Assembly (NCBI RefSeq): GCF_018476645.1
Contig: NZ_JAHCTB010000006.1
Span: forward strand, 82,906 to 146,905
From: Aequorivita echinoideorum
GTDB lineage: Bacteria; Bacteroidota; Bacteroidia; Flavobacteriales; Flavobacteriaceae
Length of the DNA: 64,000 nucleotides
Direction of reading: 5' to 3'
Shown: positions 8,419 to 17,345 of the stretch, piece after piece
Position numbering within the stretch: position 1 is the first letter of the stretch
Layout: each line of letters starts with the position of its first letter
The notes under the pieces: model-generated
Database searches by the model: none
What the model was told of the DNA's origin: nothing
The model's input: the letters and a program-made list of their open reading frames with translations, nothing else
Program-made: the position numbers and the translations under genes

Positions 8419-9431
8419 TGCGCATTGAAGAGCATAAATCACTAAAAGAATTCAACACCTTCGGAATTGATTGCCAAGCGCGCTATTTTGTTTCGGTTGG
8501 GACGGTGACTGAATTAAAGGAAGTCCTCTCCCAAAAACCTTCAGAAAAACTATTTATTCTCGGCGGTGGCAGTAATATGCTACTTACCCAAAATCTCGAT
8601 GCATTTGTCATTCAGATCAATTTAAAGGGAATTGAAATTGTGTCTGAAAATGAAAATGAAGTTTTTGTAAAAGCGATGGCCGGTGAAAACTGGCATGACT
8701 TTGTTCAGTATTGCATACAAAATGATTTTGGGGGACTTGAAAATCTGTCGCTTATTCCCGGAAATGTGGGGACCTCTCCCATTCAAAACATTGGTGCGTA
8801 CGGCGTAGAGCTGAAAGATACTTTTGAAAGTTGCACTGCGCTGGAAATTGCGACTTTAGATGAAAAAATATTTACGAAGGAAGCGTGTAAATTTGAATAC
8901 CGAAATAGTATTTTTAAAAATGAAGCGAAGGGAAAATACATCATCACGAGCGTTACGTTCAGGCTTACAAAATCCCAACATCTTCAGAATATTTCATACG
9001 GCGACATTCAAGCTATTTTAGCTGAAAAAACCATAGAAAATCCAAGTTTGCAAAATATTTCCGAAGCCGTTATTTCCATTCGGAAATCTAAATTGCCCGA
9101 TCCAAACGTGTTGGGAAACAGCGGAAGTTTCTTTAAAAATCCCGTAGTGGATTTGGAAACATTTAAAAATTTCAGAATAAAATTTCCGGAGGCACCCTTT
9201 TACGAAATATCCCCAACGGAATTTAAGATTCCCGCGGGCTGGCTCATTGAAAATGCAGGATTTAAGGGAAAACGTTTTGGCGATGCCGGCGTGCACGCAA
9301 AGCAGGCGCTGGTCTTGGTGAATCACGGGAACGCTACCGGACAGGAAATCTGGAATCTTGCAATGGAAATCCAGAAAAAGGTGAAGGAAATGACGGGAAT
9401 ATTTATTGAGCCCGAAGTTAACGTTATTTAA
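8418..9431 (+). CDS. murB: UDP-N-acetylenolpyruvoylglucosamine reductase
   Basis: Reduces UDP-GlcNAc-enolpyruvate to UDP-MurNAc with NADPH, the second committed step of peptidoglycan synthesis. It is the long, type I (E. coli-like) form at 337 residues. The FAD-binding GGGSNML is near residue 52 and IPGNVGTSPIQNIGAYGVEL forms the flavin pocket. The catalytic serine lies in GNSGSFFKNP, and the final general-acid glutamate is in EPEVNVI at the very end. The ATG overlaps the previous stop (taATG). The 3' end overlaps the convergent fasciclin gene by 4 bases. Confidence 0.96.
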   Translation: MRIEEHKSLKEFNTFGIDCQARYFVSVGTVTELKEVLSQKPSEKLFILGGGSNMLLTQNLDAFVIQINLKGIEIVSENENEVFVKAMAGENWHDFVQYCIQNDFGGLENLSLIPGNVGTSPIQNIGAYGVELKDTFESCTALEIATLDEKIFTKEACKFEYRNSIFKNEAKGKYIITSVTFRLTKSQHLQNISYGDIQAILAEKTIENPSLQNISEAVISIRKSKLPDPNVLGNSGSFFKNPVVDLETFKNFRIKFPEAPFYEISPTEFKIPAGWLIENAGFKGKRFGDAGVHAKQALVLVNHGNATGQEIWNLAMEIQKKVKEMTGIFIEPEVNVI

Positions 9432-10039
9432 TTAACGTTCAACACTTTACTTATAACGTGAACCACACCGTTGGAGCCATTAATGTCGCTCTTAATCATT
9501 ACCGCTTTTGTCCCCTTTTGATCGGTAATTATTATATCCATATCGCGCGTTGAAGCAGTCAAAGAACTACCATCCAATGTTTTAAGCATCAATTTCCCGC
9601 TATTCTTTTTTATGGATTGTACCATTGTGGCAGAATCATACTTTCCCTCAACAATATGTGATTTCAATAATTTAGAAAGATTTTCTTTGTTGGCTGGATT
9701 CAAAAGAAATTGCATTTTTTCTGGCGCTAGGGAATCAAAAGCCTCATTTGCTGGTGCCAAAATGGTAAAAGGCCCAGCTTCGTTTGAAAGAACTTCAGTC
9801 AACCCCGCCGAAACTAGGAAGCTGGTGTATTTTTTTGATTCTTCCGCAGACATTAGCCTGGACATAACGCTATTGATTTGCGAAACATCTTTCTCGGTCA
9901 ATTCCTTTTTTTCAGCTTTTGGTGGCACTTGAGTAGTATCCTCTTGACTTGTGGGCGTTTCATCCTTAACATCATTTTTACAGGAAAATGCTGAAGTTAC
10001 CAATATAAAAACCAATAGTAAAGGACGTAAAGTGTGCAT
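9428..10039 (-). CDS. Fasciclin-domain lipoprotein
   Basis: Surface or periplasmic lipoprotein of 203 residues. A short signal sequence ends in AFSC (lipid-anchored Cys20), followed by an acidic/threonine-rich linker (EETPTSQED type) and one FAS1 domain. The FAS1 hallmarks are visible: FLVSAGLTEVL, then GPFTILAPANEAFDSL near the centre and GVVHVISKVLNVN at the end. FAS1 domains mediate adhesion or protein contacts; the partner is unknown. It converges on murB with a 4-base overlap, so it has its own promoter to the right. Confidence 0.9.
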   Translation of the reverse strand: MHTLRPLLLVFILVTSAFSCKNDVKDETPTSQEDTTQVPPKAEKKELTEKDVSQINSVMSRLMSAEESKKYTSFLVSAGLTEVLSNEAGPFTILAPANEAFDSLAPEKMQFLLNPANKENLSKLLKSHIVEGKYDSATMVQSIKKNSGKLMLKTLDGSSLTASTRDMDIIITDQKGTKAVMIKSDINGSNGVVHVISKVLNVN

Positions 10040-10128
10040 CGTTAAAAAGTTTAAAATAGAGGCTAAAAATACTTAAATTCTCAGCACATCACCAAGAAAC
10101 ATTGTATTTTTGTAGCCAAATTCATTTT

Positions 10129-10350
10129 ATGAAACTTTTATTGATTACCATAGCATTATTGTTACTTGCCGTTGCGGGAATTGCCATAAAAATCTGGGGC
10201 AAAAAAGACGGAAAATTTGCCGGAACGTGTGCCAGCCAAAGTCCGTTTTTGAACAAAGAGAGACAAGCCTGTGGATTTTGTGGAAAGACCCCAGACCAGT
10301 TTGAAAATTGCAGCGGAGAGGAATTACAATCTTCCAGTTCAAAATCCTAA
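10129..10350 (+). CDS. Small membrane-anchored cysteine-rich protein
   Basis: A 73-residue protein with one N-terminal membrane segment (MKLLLITIALLLLAVAGIAI) and a short outside or inside tail. The tail has four cysteines in a T-C-x15-A-C-G-F-C-G-x7-NC arrangement. Similar proteins are common in Bacteroidota, usually labelled 'membrane or secreted protein', without known function. I used ATG 10129; an upstream start would add residues unlike a signal region. The CxxC could bind a metal or form a disulfide. A TATTTTTG box lies just before the start. The next gene follows by about 30 bases on the same strand. Confidence 0.75.
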   Translation: MKLLLITIALLLLAVAGIAIKIWGKKDGKFAGTCASQSPFLNKERQACGFCGKTPDQFENCSGEELQSSSSKS

Positions 10351-10381
10351 AACCTTTTAAAATCTTCAACCGTACTTGCTT

Positions 10382-11476
10382 ATGGTGTTACTTTACGCCT
10401 TTTACGCAGTGGTATCTATAAACTGCGCATACTTCTTTCTTTTTTCGAAATTTTCTTTTTTAAAACCCACACCGAAAAAAAGCATCCCAAATTTTCCAGT
10501 TTCAATCATTGTATGTGCTAAAAACGAAGCAGAAAATCTTAAAAAGAATATTCAGCTTTGGCTGGAGCAGGACTATCCAAAATTTGATTTAATTCTTATA
10601 AATGATGCGTCAATAGATGAGACGCTGGAGGTGATGGAATCTTTTTCCGAAACCGATCCACGGATTCAAATTGTAAATGTTCGAAACAACGAAGCCTTTT
10701 GGGCCAATAAAAAATACGCGCTTACATTGGGGATAAAACGTTCCAAAAACACCCATTTATTGTTTACCGATGCAGACTGTAGGCCTGCTTCGCAACACTG
10801 GGTTTCTGAAATGGTTTCACATTTTTCAGAAGAAAAACAACTTGTTTTGGGCTATGGCGGTTATGAAAAGCAAAAGGGTTTTCTGAATAAAATTATCCGT
10901 TTTGAAACATTGATGACTGCAATTCAATATTTTTCATACGCCGAAGTTGGAAACGCTTATATGGGTGTAGGTAGAAATTTGGCCTACACAAGTGAACTTT
11001 ATTACGCAAACAACGGTTATATGAGCCACATTAAAGTTCCTTCTGGCGATGATGACCTTTTTGTGAACGAAGCCGCCACGAGCGAGAACACATCTATCTG
11101 TTTTAATCCTGAAAGTTTTACCTATTCAGCGCCAAAAAGAACTTGGAAAAGCTGGAGGCGCCAGAAAAAACGCCACTACACAACCGCAAAACTTTATAAA
11201 TTCAAGCATCGATTCTTGTTGGGATTATTTTATGTTTCCAACTTATTGTTTTGGATTTTAGCAATTTGCGTATTGGTTTCAGATTCGTGGAAAATTGGGT
11301 TGGGATTGATTTTATTTCGTTTCATAATTCAATATTTGGTAATTGGGAAAGCCGCTAAAAAATTGAATGAAGCGGATATTATACCGCTGATTGCTTTTTA
11401 CGAACTGTTTTTGATTTTCAACCAAATGAGTATCTTTATTTCCAACCGAAGCGAAAAAAACGCAACATGGAAGTAA
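10382..11476 (+). CDS. Family 2 glycosyltransferase, membrane-bound
   Basis: Inverting GT-A fold glycosyltransferase of 364 residues. One membrane segment at the N-terminus is followed by the GT2 domain: SIIVCAKNEAENL, the nucleotide-binding LILINDASIDET and the D-x-D motif in TDADCRP. Then come the acceptor-site GDDDLFV and a K-S-W-R-R-Q-K-K-R-H loop resembling the Q-x-x-R-W of processive enzymes. Two or three membrane segments close the protein. The substrate is unknown; a polysaccharide or glycolipid is likely. I used ATG 10382 rather than the in-frame TTG two codons upstream. The gene overlaps the sigma factor gene by 10 bases. Confidence 0.88.
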   Translation: MVLLYAFYAVVSINCAYFFLFSKFSFLKPTPKKSIPNFPVSIIVCAKNEAENLKKNIQLWLEQDYPKFDLILINDASIDETLEVMESFSETDPRIQIVNVRNNEAFWANKKYALTLGIKRSKNTHLLFTDADCRPASQHWVSEMVSHFSEEKQLVLGYGGYEKQKGFLNKIIRFETLMTAIQYFSYAEVGNAYMGVGRNLAYTSELYYANNGYMSHIKVPSGDDDLFVNEAATSENTSICFNPESFTYSAPKRTWKSWRRQKKRHYTTAKLYKFKHRFLLGLFYVSNLLFWILAICVLVSDSWKIGLGLILFRFIIQYLVIGKAAKKLNEADIIPLIAFYELFLIFNQMSIFISNRSEKNATWK

Positions 11477-12030
11477 CCCCCGAGGAAATTACTAGGCAAA
11501 TTCAAAATGCGAAAAAGGGAAAACAGGACGCTTTCAAATTTTTATTGGATCATTATTGGAATGGGGTTTTCGGTTTTCAAATGAAACGCGTTCGCAATGA
11601 GCACGAAGCAGAAGATATTACCATTGAGGCCTTTGCGAAAGCTTTTGACAAGATAGATTCCTTTGATGAGAAATATTCATTCTCCACTTGGTTGGTCACT
11701 ATTTCAAAAAACATTCAAATTGACAAAAGCCGGAAGAAAAACGCTTCGGTATATACAAATTTGGATACCACAAATGAGCAACTAACACATATTGCAGACC
11801 ATTCTCCCACGCCTGAGGATAAATTGATTACCGAACAAAATTTGGCTCAATTACTGCGGTACATAAAACAGCTTAAACCCCACTATCAGGAAGTTATCAA
11901 TTTGCGGTATTTTCAGGAAATGAGTTATAATGATATTTCCGAAACGCTTGAGGAACCGCTTAACAATGTAAAGGTTAGATTATTGCGTGCGCGAAAACTG
12001 CTCGCTGAAATAATTAGCCAAGAAAAATAA
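11467..12030 (+). CDS. ECF-type RNA polymerase sigma factor
   Basis: Extracytoplasmic-function sigma-70 factor of 187 residues. Region 2 is seen as HEAEDITIEAFAKAFDKID followed by FSTWLVTISKNIQIDKSRK, the -10 recognition and melting part. Region 4 is YQEVINLRYFQEMSYNDISE, with the helix-turn-helix continuing to VKVRLLRARKLL. The start codon lies within the glycosyltransferase end (overlap 10 bases), so the two are cotranscribed. No anti-sigma factor gene is adjacent, which is unusual for ECF factors of the FecI type but normal for this SigW-like group in flavobacteria. Regulon unknown. Confidence 0.93.
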   Translation: MEVTPEEITRQIQNAKKGKQDAFKFLLDHYWNGVFGFQMKRVRNEHEAEDITIEAFAKAFDKIDSFDEKYSFSTWLVTISKNIQIDKSRKKNASVYTNLDTTNEQLTHIADHSPTPEDKLITEQNLAQLLRYIKQLKPHYQEVINLRYFQEMSYNDISETLEEPLNNVKVRLLRARKLLAEIISQEK

Positions 12031-12095
12031 AAGTTTTCTTCTATCTTAAATTTTAGATTGCTTTTTGGGTAGTCTATTTCCAAGTTGATTTTTCA

Positions 12096-12103
12096 TATTT
12101 TTG
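12096..12103 (+). promoter_or_regulatory. Candidate -7 box (TATTTTTG) before lipA
   Basis: A perfect TAnnTTTG box 8 bases before the lipA ATG. No good TTTG was found at the expected distance upstream, so it is a candidate only; a very short leader would result. Confidence 0.3.
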
Positions 12104-12111
12104 TATAATAT

Positions 12112-12984
12112 ATGAGCACAGAAACATTAGAACTCCAAAAGCCTGCGCCAAAACCCAAATGGTTGCGCGTTAAACTTCCCACAGGTAAAAAATATACAGA
12201 ACTTCGCGGACTAGTCGATAAATATAAACTCCACACTATTTGTACCTCCGGAAGCTGTCCAAATATGGGCGAATGCTGGAGCGAGGGCACAGCTACATTT
12301 ATGATTTTAGGAAATATTTGTACCCGTTCCTGCGGATTTTGTGGAGTAAAAACCGGAAGACCCGAGACAGTGGATTGGGATGAACCCGAAAAAGTAGCCC
12401 ATTCCATAAAATTGATGAACATAAAACATGCGGTAGTAACCTCGGTGGATCGAGATGATTTGAAAGATATGGGCTCTATAATATGGGCTGAAACGGTAAA
12501 GGCAATCCGCAGGATGAACCCTGAAACAACGCTGGAAACATTAATTCCAGATTTTCAAGGAAATACGCGGAATATTGATAGAATAATTCAAGTAAAACCC
12601 GAAGTGGTTTCGCACAATATGGAAACCGTGAAACGCCTTACCCGCGAAGTAAGAATTCAGGCAAAATATGAACGTAGCCTTGAAGTCTTAAATTACCTGA
12701 AACAATCTGGAATGGAAAGAACGAAAAGCGGAATTATGCTTGGCTTGGGCGAAACCGAAGAAGAAGTTTTGCAAACTATGCATGATTTACGCAGTGTGGG
12801 CTTGGACATTCTTACTATAGGGCAATATTTGCAGCCTTCAAAAAAACACTTGCCCGTAAAAGAATTCATAACACCGGACCAGTTCAAAAAATATGAGACT
12901 ATAGGTTTGGATTTGGGCTTCCGACACGTAGAAAGTGGAGCGCTGGTACGTTCTTCCTATAAGGCCCAAAAACATCTTACCTAA
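12112..12984 (+). CDS. lipA: Lipoyl synthase
   Basis: Radical SAM enzyme that inserts two sulfurs into octanoyl groups to make the lipoyl cofactor of 2-oxoacid dehydrogenases and the glycine cleavage system. Both clusters are complete: the auxiliary cluster C44-x4-C49-x5-C55 ([12 protein letters not shown]) and the radical SAM cluster C70-x3-C74-x2-C77 (CTRSCGFC). The C-terminal serine ligand motif RSSY is near residue 281. Length (290) is normal. The gap gene starts 15 bases after its stop on the same strand. lipB is not in the window. Confidence 0.97.
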   Translation: MSTETLELQKPAPKPKWLRVKLPTGKKYTELRGLVDKYKLHTICTSGSCPNMGECWSEGTATFMILGNICTRSCGFCGVKTGRPETVDWDEPEKVAHSIKLMNIKHAVVTSVDRDDLKDMGSIIWAETVKAIRRMNPETTLETLIPDFQGNTRNIDRIIQVKPEVVSHNMETVKRLTREVRIQAKYERSLEVLNYLKQSGMERTKSGIMLGLGETEEEVLQTMHDLRSVGLDILTIGQYLQPSKKHLPVKEFITPDQFKKYETIGLDLGFRHVESGALVRSSYKAQKHLT

Positions 12985-12999
12985 AATAACCTTCTTAAA

Positions 13000-13998
13000 A
13001 TGCAAAATAAAATTACCGTTGGAATAAATGGTTTTGGCCGAATTGGCCGAAATCTTTACAGGCTTTTACTAGATAACCCAAAAATAGAAGTCGTGGCGGT
13101 AAATGATCTTGCCGATGTGAAAACCTTGGGGCATCTTCTTAAATATGATAGTATCCACGGCGTTTTAAAAGAAAAAATTTCTACTTCAGAAAATAGTATC
13201 GAAGTAAACGGGAAAAGAACAAAATTTACTTCAGAAAAAGACATTGCCGATATAAATTGGGAAGATGTAGACATCGTTGTGGAAGCTACGGGAAAATTTA
13301 AATCTCGGGAACAGCTTCAAAAACATTTGGACAATGGCGCAAAGAAGGTTATACTCTCGGTTCCACCTTCAGATGAAAATATTAAAACCGTGGTCCTGGG
13401 TGTAAATGATGGGATTTTACAACGTGACGACACCATCATTTCAAATGCATCCTGCACCACAAATAATGCCGCTCCTATGTTGAAGGTAATTGATGATCTC
13501 TGTGGCGTGGAACAGGCATATATTACTACTGTCCATAGCTACACGACGGATCAAAGCCTACACGATCAGCCGCATCGGGATTTGAGGCGTGCGCGCGCTG
13601 CCGGTCAATCCATTGTTCCCACGACCACGGGAGCTGCGAAAGCATTGACGAAAATATTTCCTGATTTGGCTGATGTTATTGGGGGTTGTGGCATCCGTGT
13701 ACCCGTACCGGACGGCTCTCTTACAGACATTACATTAAATGTAAAAAAGGAAGTTACAATCGAAGAAATAAACAAGGCATTCAAAAAGGCTTCAGAAACT
13801 TATTTAGAAGGAATTTTGGAATACACGGAAGATCCCATAGTCTCAATTGATATTCTTGGAAATACACACTCCTGTATTTTTGATGCGGGCATGACTTCAG
13901 TAATTGGGAAAATGGTAAAAATCATAGGATGGTACGATAACGAAATAGGTTATTCCTCTAGAATTATCGATTTAATGTTAAAAATTTCTGCTAAATAA
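13000..13998 (+). CDS. gap: Glyceraldehyde-3-phosphate dehydrogenase
   Basis: Glycolytic enzyme that oxidises and phosphorylates glyceraldehyde-3-phosphate with NAD. The N-terminal Rossmann fold has NGFGRIGRNLYRLL. Catalytic Cys152 is in SNASCTTNNAAP and His179 in TTVHSYTTDQ. Then comes RARAAGQSIVPTTTGAAKA, with the substrate-binding Arg and Thr. 332 residues is a standard length. The LAD at the end of the second strand, with an Asp at the NAD ribose site (VNDLAD), suggests NAD preference (inference). It sits directly behind lipA and 45 bases before a histidine kinase. Confidence 0.97.
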   Translation: MQNKITVGINGFGRIGRNLYRLLLDNPKIEVVAVNDLADVKTLGHLLKYDSIHGVLKEKISTSENSIEVNGKRTKFTSEKDIADINWEDVDIVVEATGKFKSREQLQKHLDNGAKKVILSVPPSDENIKTVVLGVNDGILQRDDTIISNASCTTNNAAPMLKVIDDLCGVEQAYITTVHSYTTDQSLHDQPHRDLRRARAAGQSIVPTTTGAAKALTKIFPDLADVIGGCGIRVPVPDGSLTDITLNVKKEVTIEEINKAFKKASETYLEGILEYTEDPIVSIDILGNTHSCIFDAGMTSVIGKMVKIIGWYDNEIGYSSRIIDLMLKISAK

Positions 13999-14043
13999 CT
14001 ATATTTAACGCGTTAGAAAAATAACCTTATACGTTAATAACCA

Positions 14044-16281
14044 TTGAAATACAGAATCCTACTTTTCTTACTTATTTCTTTGCTATTTCCGTGGTGCTCA
14101 TTTTCAACTGCCCTAGTCAATGACACTATTGTGAATATCAAAAAGCTACAGCAAAGTGCTGAAAATGCTATGGAAACCCAAAATTTTCTCATAGCGGTCC
14201 ACCACTTAAATAATGCAACCAAATTAGCTCTCTCACCCAATTATGCCGAATATAAGCCGGATGTGGAACTAAGTATTGCAGAACTTTTTTACCATTTGCA
14301 ATATTTTGACAAAGCAAAACAGGAGACCCAAAAAGTTATAGCAAAATTCAATAATGGAACCAGTGATTTTAAGATGGCAAAGGCCTATAAGCTTTATTCG
14401 CTTATTGAAATTGCTAAAGGAAATTACAAATCTGCTGAAAAATATATTAAAAAGCTAGATTCCTTAGTATCCAAAAGTAACCTGCCAGAATTTAAGGGAC
14501 AGGTTTTTTTTGGAACTGGTTTAGTACAGCTCGGGGAAGGTAAGTATTATAAATCAGTTGAAAATTTAAATAGAGCTATTCCCATTTTTACGGAATTTAG
14601 AGATCTTTTTTGGGAAGCTTCCGCCTATGTTGCGCTTGCAGATGCATACTCATTAATGGATTTTGAAAAAGAAACCAATGCAATTGCCAGAGCGCAAGAA
14701 GCCTTATCAAATGCCTTGGAAATTGCAAAAAGGGAAAATTTCAGTAAAATATTGGTAGAAAGCTATCGAATTTCATCGCAAATTTCCATTTCACAGAAAA
14801 AGACTATACAAGCCGAACAAGAATTACAAACCTATCTTTTCAAAAAAGATTCGCTCAAGCAAATCCATTTAAGCGCCATTGAAGCTGGAATTCAGGCAGA
14901 ATCTGCCATCGGCGATTTAAATGAAATCATCGCAAACCAGCAAGACGACCTCAGCAAAAAGGATAAATCCTTGTTTTTTGGAAAACTCACAGGCTGGTTG
15001 AGCATTGCACTTATCTTAATTTTATCGCTTTTAACGCTTTCGCTTTATAAAAACAACAATTTGCGCGCAAAAGCGAATGAACTCTTGCAGGATAAAAACA
15101 CGGAGCTTCAGGAAGCAAAAGAAAAGGCTGAAAAAGCTTCGCAAGCAAAAGCGCAATTTTTGTCCACCATTACGCACGAGCTTAGGACGCCAATGTACAC
15201 CGTGACTGGGCTCACACATTTACTTTTGGAAGAAAACCCAAAACCCGAACAGCGCGAGCATCTCAATTCACTAAAATTTTCTGGGGAATATCTTCTTTCG
15301 TTGATCAACAATATTTTGGATTTAAATAAGCTGGAAGCCAATAAAGTAGAAATTGAAAAAATACCATTTAATCTTAGAAAAAGAATTGATGGCGTACTAA
15401 TCGCCCTCAATAAATCTGCCGAGGCGAAAGGGAACAAAATCAATTTTGAATATGACAATAATCTTCCCACAGAGGTAATTGGCGACTCGCTGAAAATTTC
15501 GCAGATTCTTATAAACTTGATTAGTAACTCTATTAAATTCACCGAAAACGGGACAATTTGGGTTCGGGTTTTTACCCAAGAAAGAGTGGGGAATATTACT
15601 TCTATCCAGTTTGAAATTGAGGATACGGGAGACGGGATTTCAAAGAAAAAACAGAACAGCATTTTTGAATCCTTTTCCCAGGGTTCCCTACAAATCAACA
15701 GAAAATATGGCGGTACCGGGCTTGGTCTTTCCATCGTGAAAAACTTGCTCGAGCTTATGGGAAGTAAGATTTATCTGGAAAGTAAGCTAGGCGAAGGTTC
15801 CAAATTTTGGTTCGTAATAAATTACGAATTCATTGAGGAGAAGAAAACCCACACTAATTTGAACCAAATCAATGTGACGGTTGACAATGATATTTTAGAG
15901 AATAAAAATGTACTTATTGTTGAGGATAATAAGATAAACCAGATGATTACGAAGAAGATTCTGGAAAAGAAAAAAATGAAATGCACCGTTGTGGATAATG
16001 GGATAGATGCAATTAAACAAATTCAGGAAAATAACTTTGACGTTGTGTTGATGGACATTCACATGCCCGGAATTAGCGGGATTGAGGCCACTAAAAAAGT
16101 AAGGGAATTTAATACTACCGTTCCCATAATTGCGCTCACTGCCGTAACAATTGAAGAAAATCTCGAGGATTTTTACAAGGCCGGCTTCAATGAATTTATA
16201 CCGAAACCTTTTAATGCGGATGATTTCTTCGAAAAAATAAACCGCGTGCTTTTGGGCAACGATTTTATCTATAAAAGTTAG
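14044..16281 (+). CDS. Hybrid sensor histidine kinase with periplasmic TPR domain
   Basis: Two-component sensor of 745 residues. A signal peptide leads to a periplasmic helical domain built of TPR-like repeats (about residues 30-300), then a membrane helix near 313-336 and a coiled coil. The HisKA domain has phospho-acceptor His378 (STITHELRTPMY). The ATPase domain has N, G1 and G2 boxes (ISNSIKFTENG, EDTGDGISKK, GGTGLGLSIVKNLLELMG). A receiver domain ends the protein, with Asp671 in VVLMDIHMPG. The likely start is TTG 14044, because it begins a proper signal peptide (MKYRILLFLLISLL). No separate response regulator is adjacent. Output is unknown; the attached receiver implies a phosphorelay. 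Confidence 0.92.
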   Translation: MKYRILLFLLISLLFPWCSFSTALVNDTIVNIKKLQQSAENAMETQNFLIAVHHLNNATKLALSPNYAEYKPDVELSIAELFYHLQYFDKAKQETQKVIAKFNNGTSDFKMAKAYKLYSLIEIAKGNYKSAEKYIKKLDSLVSKSNLPEFKGQVFFGTGLVQLGEGKYYKSVENLNRAIPIFTEFRDLFWEASAYVALADAYSLMDFEKETNAIARAQEALSNALEIAKRENFSKILVESYRISSQISISQKKTIQAEQELQTYLFKKDSLKQIHLSAIEAGIQAESAIGDLNEIIANQQDDLSKKDKSLFFGKLTGWLSIALILILSLLTLSLYKNNNLRAKANELLQDKNTELQEAKEKAEKASQAKAQFLSTITHELRTPMYTVTGLTHLLLEENPKPEQREHLNSLKFSGEYLLSLINNILDLNKLEANKVEIEKIPFNLRKRIDGVLIALNKSAEAKGNKINFEYDNNLPTEVIGDSLKISQILINLISNSIKFTENGTIWVRVFTQERVGNITSIQFEIEDTGDGISKKKQNSIFESFSQGSLQINRKYGGTGLGLSIVKNLLELMGSKIYLESKLGEGSKFWFVINYEFIEEKKTHTNLNQINVTVDNDILENKNVLIVEDNKINQMITKKILEKKKMKCTVVDNGIDAIKQIQENNFDVVLMDIHMPGISGIEATKKVREFNTTVPIIALTAVTIEENLEDFYKAGFNEFIPKPFNADDFFEKINRVLLGNDFIYKS

Positions 16282-17276
16282 TTTGGCCCTACCGCATCGA
16301 AAATTTGTTTTTTGAAAGCTGCTTCATTTTTTATGAAAATGGTTTCAATGGGAAGATAAAAAATGTGTGTATTTTGTAAATGTTGAAGCCGTATAAAATC
16401 TTTTTCTGTAGTAATTATAAGTTTTTTCTCTTCCAGTGCTTGTATTTCTGAAGGTGTAAAATTGTGATGGTCTGGAAATGATCTATGTTCAAAATTGAAA
16501 TTCTTCCCATGCAAATACGTCACTAACGGTTTCGGATTAGCGATTCCGGTAACCAATGTAAATTCTTTTCCCATCAAATAATCCATCGGAAATTTCTCAT
16601 TTTTATTCTGAATAGCTTCAGAATAACCAATCTTTGAAAAAAATACTTTCTGATTTTTTTTCAGACGAAGTTTTTGTTCAATTTTGGCCATTTCAGCATC
16701 AGAAATTCCAGTTGGGCATTTGGTCACAACTATAATATCTGCACGTTTTTTTCCGCTTCGAGGCTCACGAAGATTACCGGTTGGCAACATAAAATCTTCG
16801 GAAAAAAGTTGAGTATAGGCCGTTAAAAGAATAGTGAATTTCGCTGATACCTTTCTATGCTGAAACGCATCATCAAGCAAAATCACATCCAGTTTCGATT
16901 TTATTTTATCAATTCCAGTCTGCCTATTTTCGCAGACGGCGACGGTTATTTCAGGAAATTTCTTTTTAATTTGAAGTGGTTCATCGCCTACTTCACTACT
17001 TTCACTCCTTTCAAAAACCTCGTGAAAACCTTTGGTAATTCTTCCATAACCACGACTCAAAACGCCAACTTTAAAATTCTTTTTGAGCAATGCAACCAAA
17101 AGCTCGATCATTGGCGATTTTCCCGTGCCGCCCGTGGTAAGATTGCCAACGCAAATAATTGGGATTTCATATTCTTTGCTTTGAAGCCACCCATAATCGT
17201 ACAAAATATTGCGCATATACGTGATGCCACCGTACAAAATTGAAAAGGGAAATAGCAAAAAACGCAGAATTTTCAT
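16278..17276 (-). CDS. lpxK: Tetraacyldisaccharide 4'-kinase
   Basis: Phosphorylates the lipid A disaccharide precursor at the 4' position, at the inner membrane. The 332-residue protein starts with a membrane-contacting helix (MKILRFLLFPFSILYGG). It then shows the Walker A loop at about residues 44-54 (GNLTTGGTGKSP), the LSRGYGR motif and LLDDAFQHR (Walker B and catalytic region). I chose ATG 17274-17276; an in-frame TTG upstream would add five residues with no support. The 3' end overlaps the convergent histidine kinase stop by 4 bases. It is evidence of a Gram-negative outer membrane with lipid A. Confidence 0.95.
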   Translation of the reverse strand: MKILRFLLFPFSILYGGITYMRNILYDYGWLQSKEYEIPIICVGNLTTGGTGKSPMIELLVALLKKNFKVGVLSRGYGRITKGFHEVFERSESSEVGDEPLQIKKKFPEITVAVCENRQTGIDKIKSKLDVILLDDAFQHRKVSAKFTILLTAYTQLFSEDFMLPTGNLREPRSGKKRADIIVVTKCPTGISDAEMAKIEQKLRLKKNQKVFFSKIGYSEAIQNKNEKFPMDYLMGKEFTLVTGIANPKPLVTYLHGKNFNFEHRSFPDHHNFTPSEIQALEEKKLIITTEKDFIRLQHLQNTHIFYLPIETIFIKNEAAFKKQIFDAVGPN

Positions 17277-17345
17277 AAAACGAAAATACAAATTCCGTGA
17301 AATACATTTCAGCTAAATTTGCCATAAACCCTATATTTACAACAA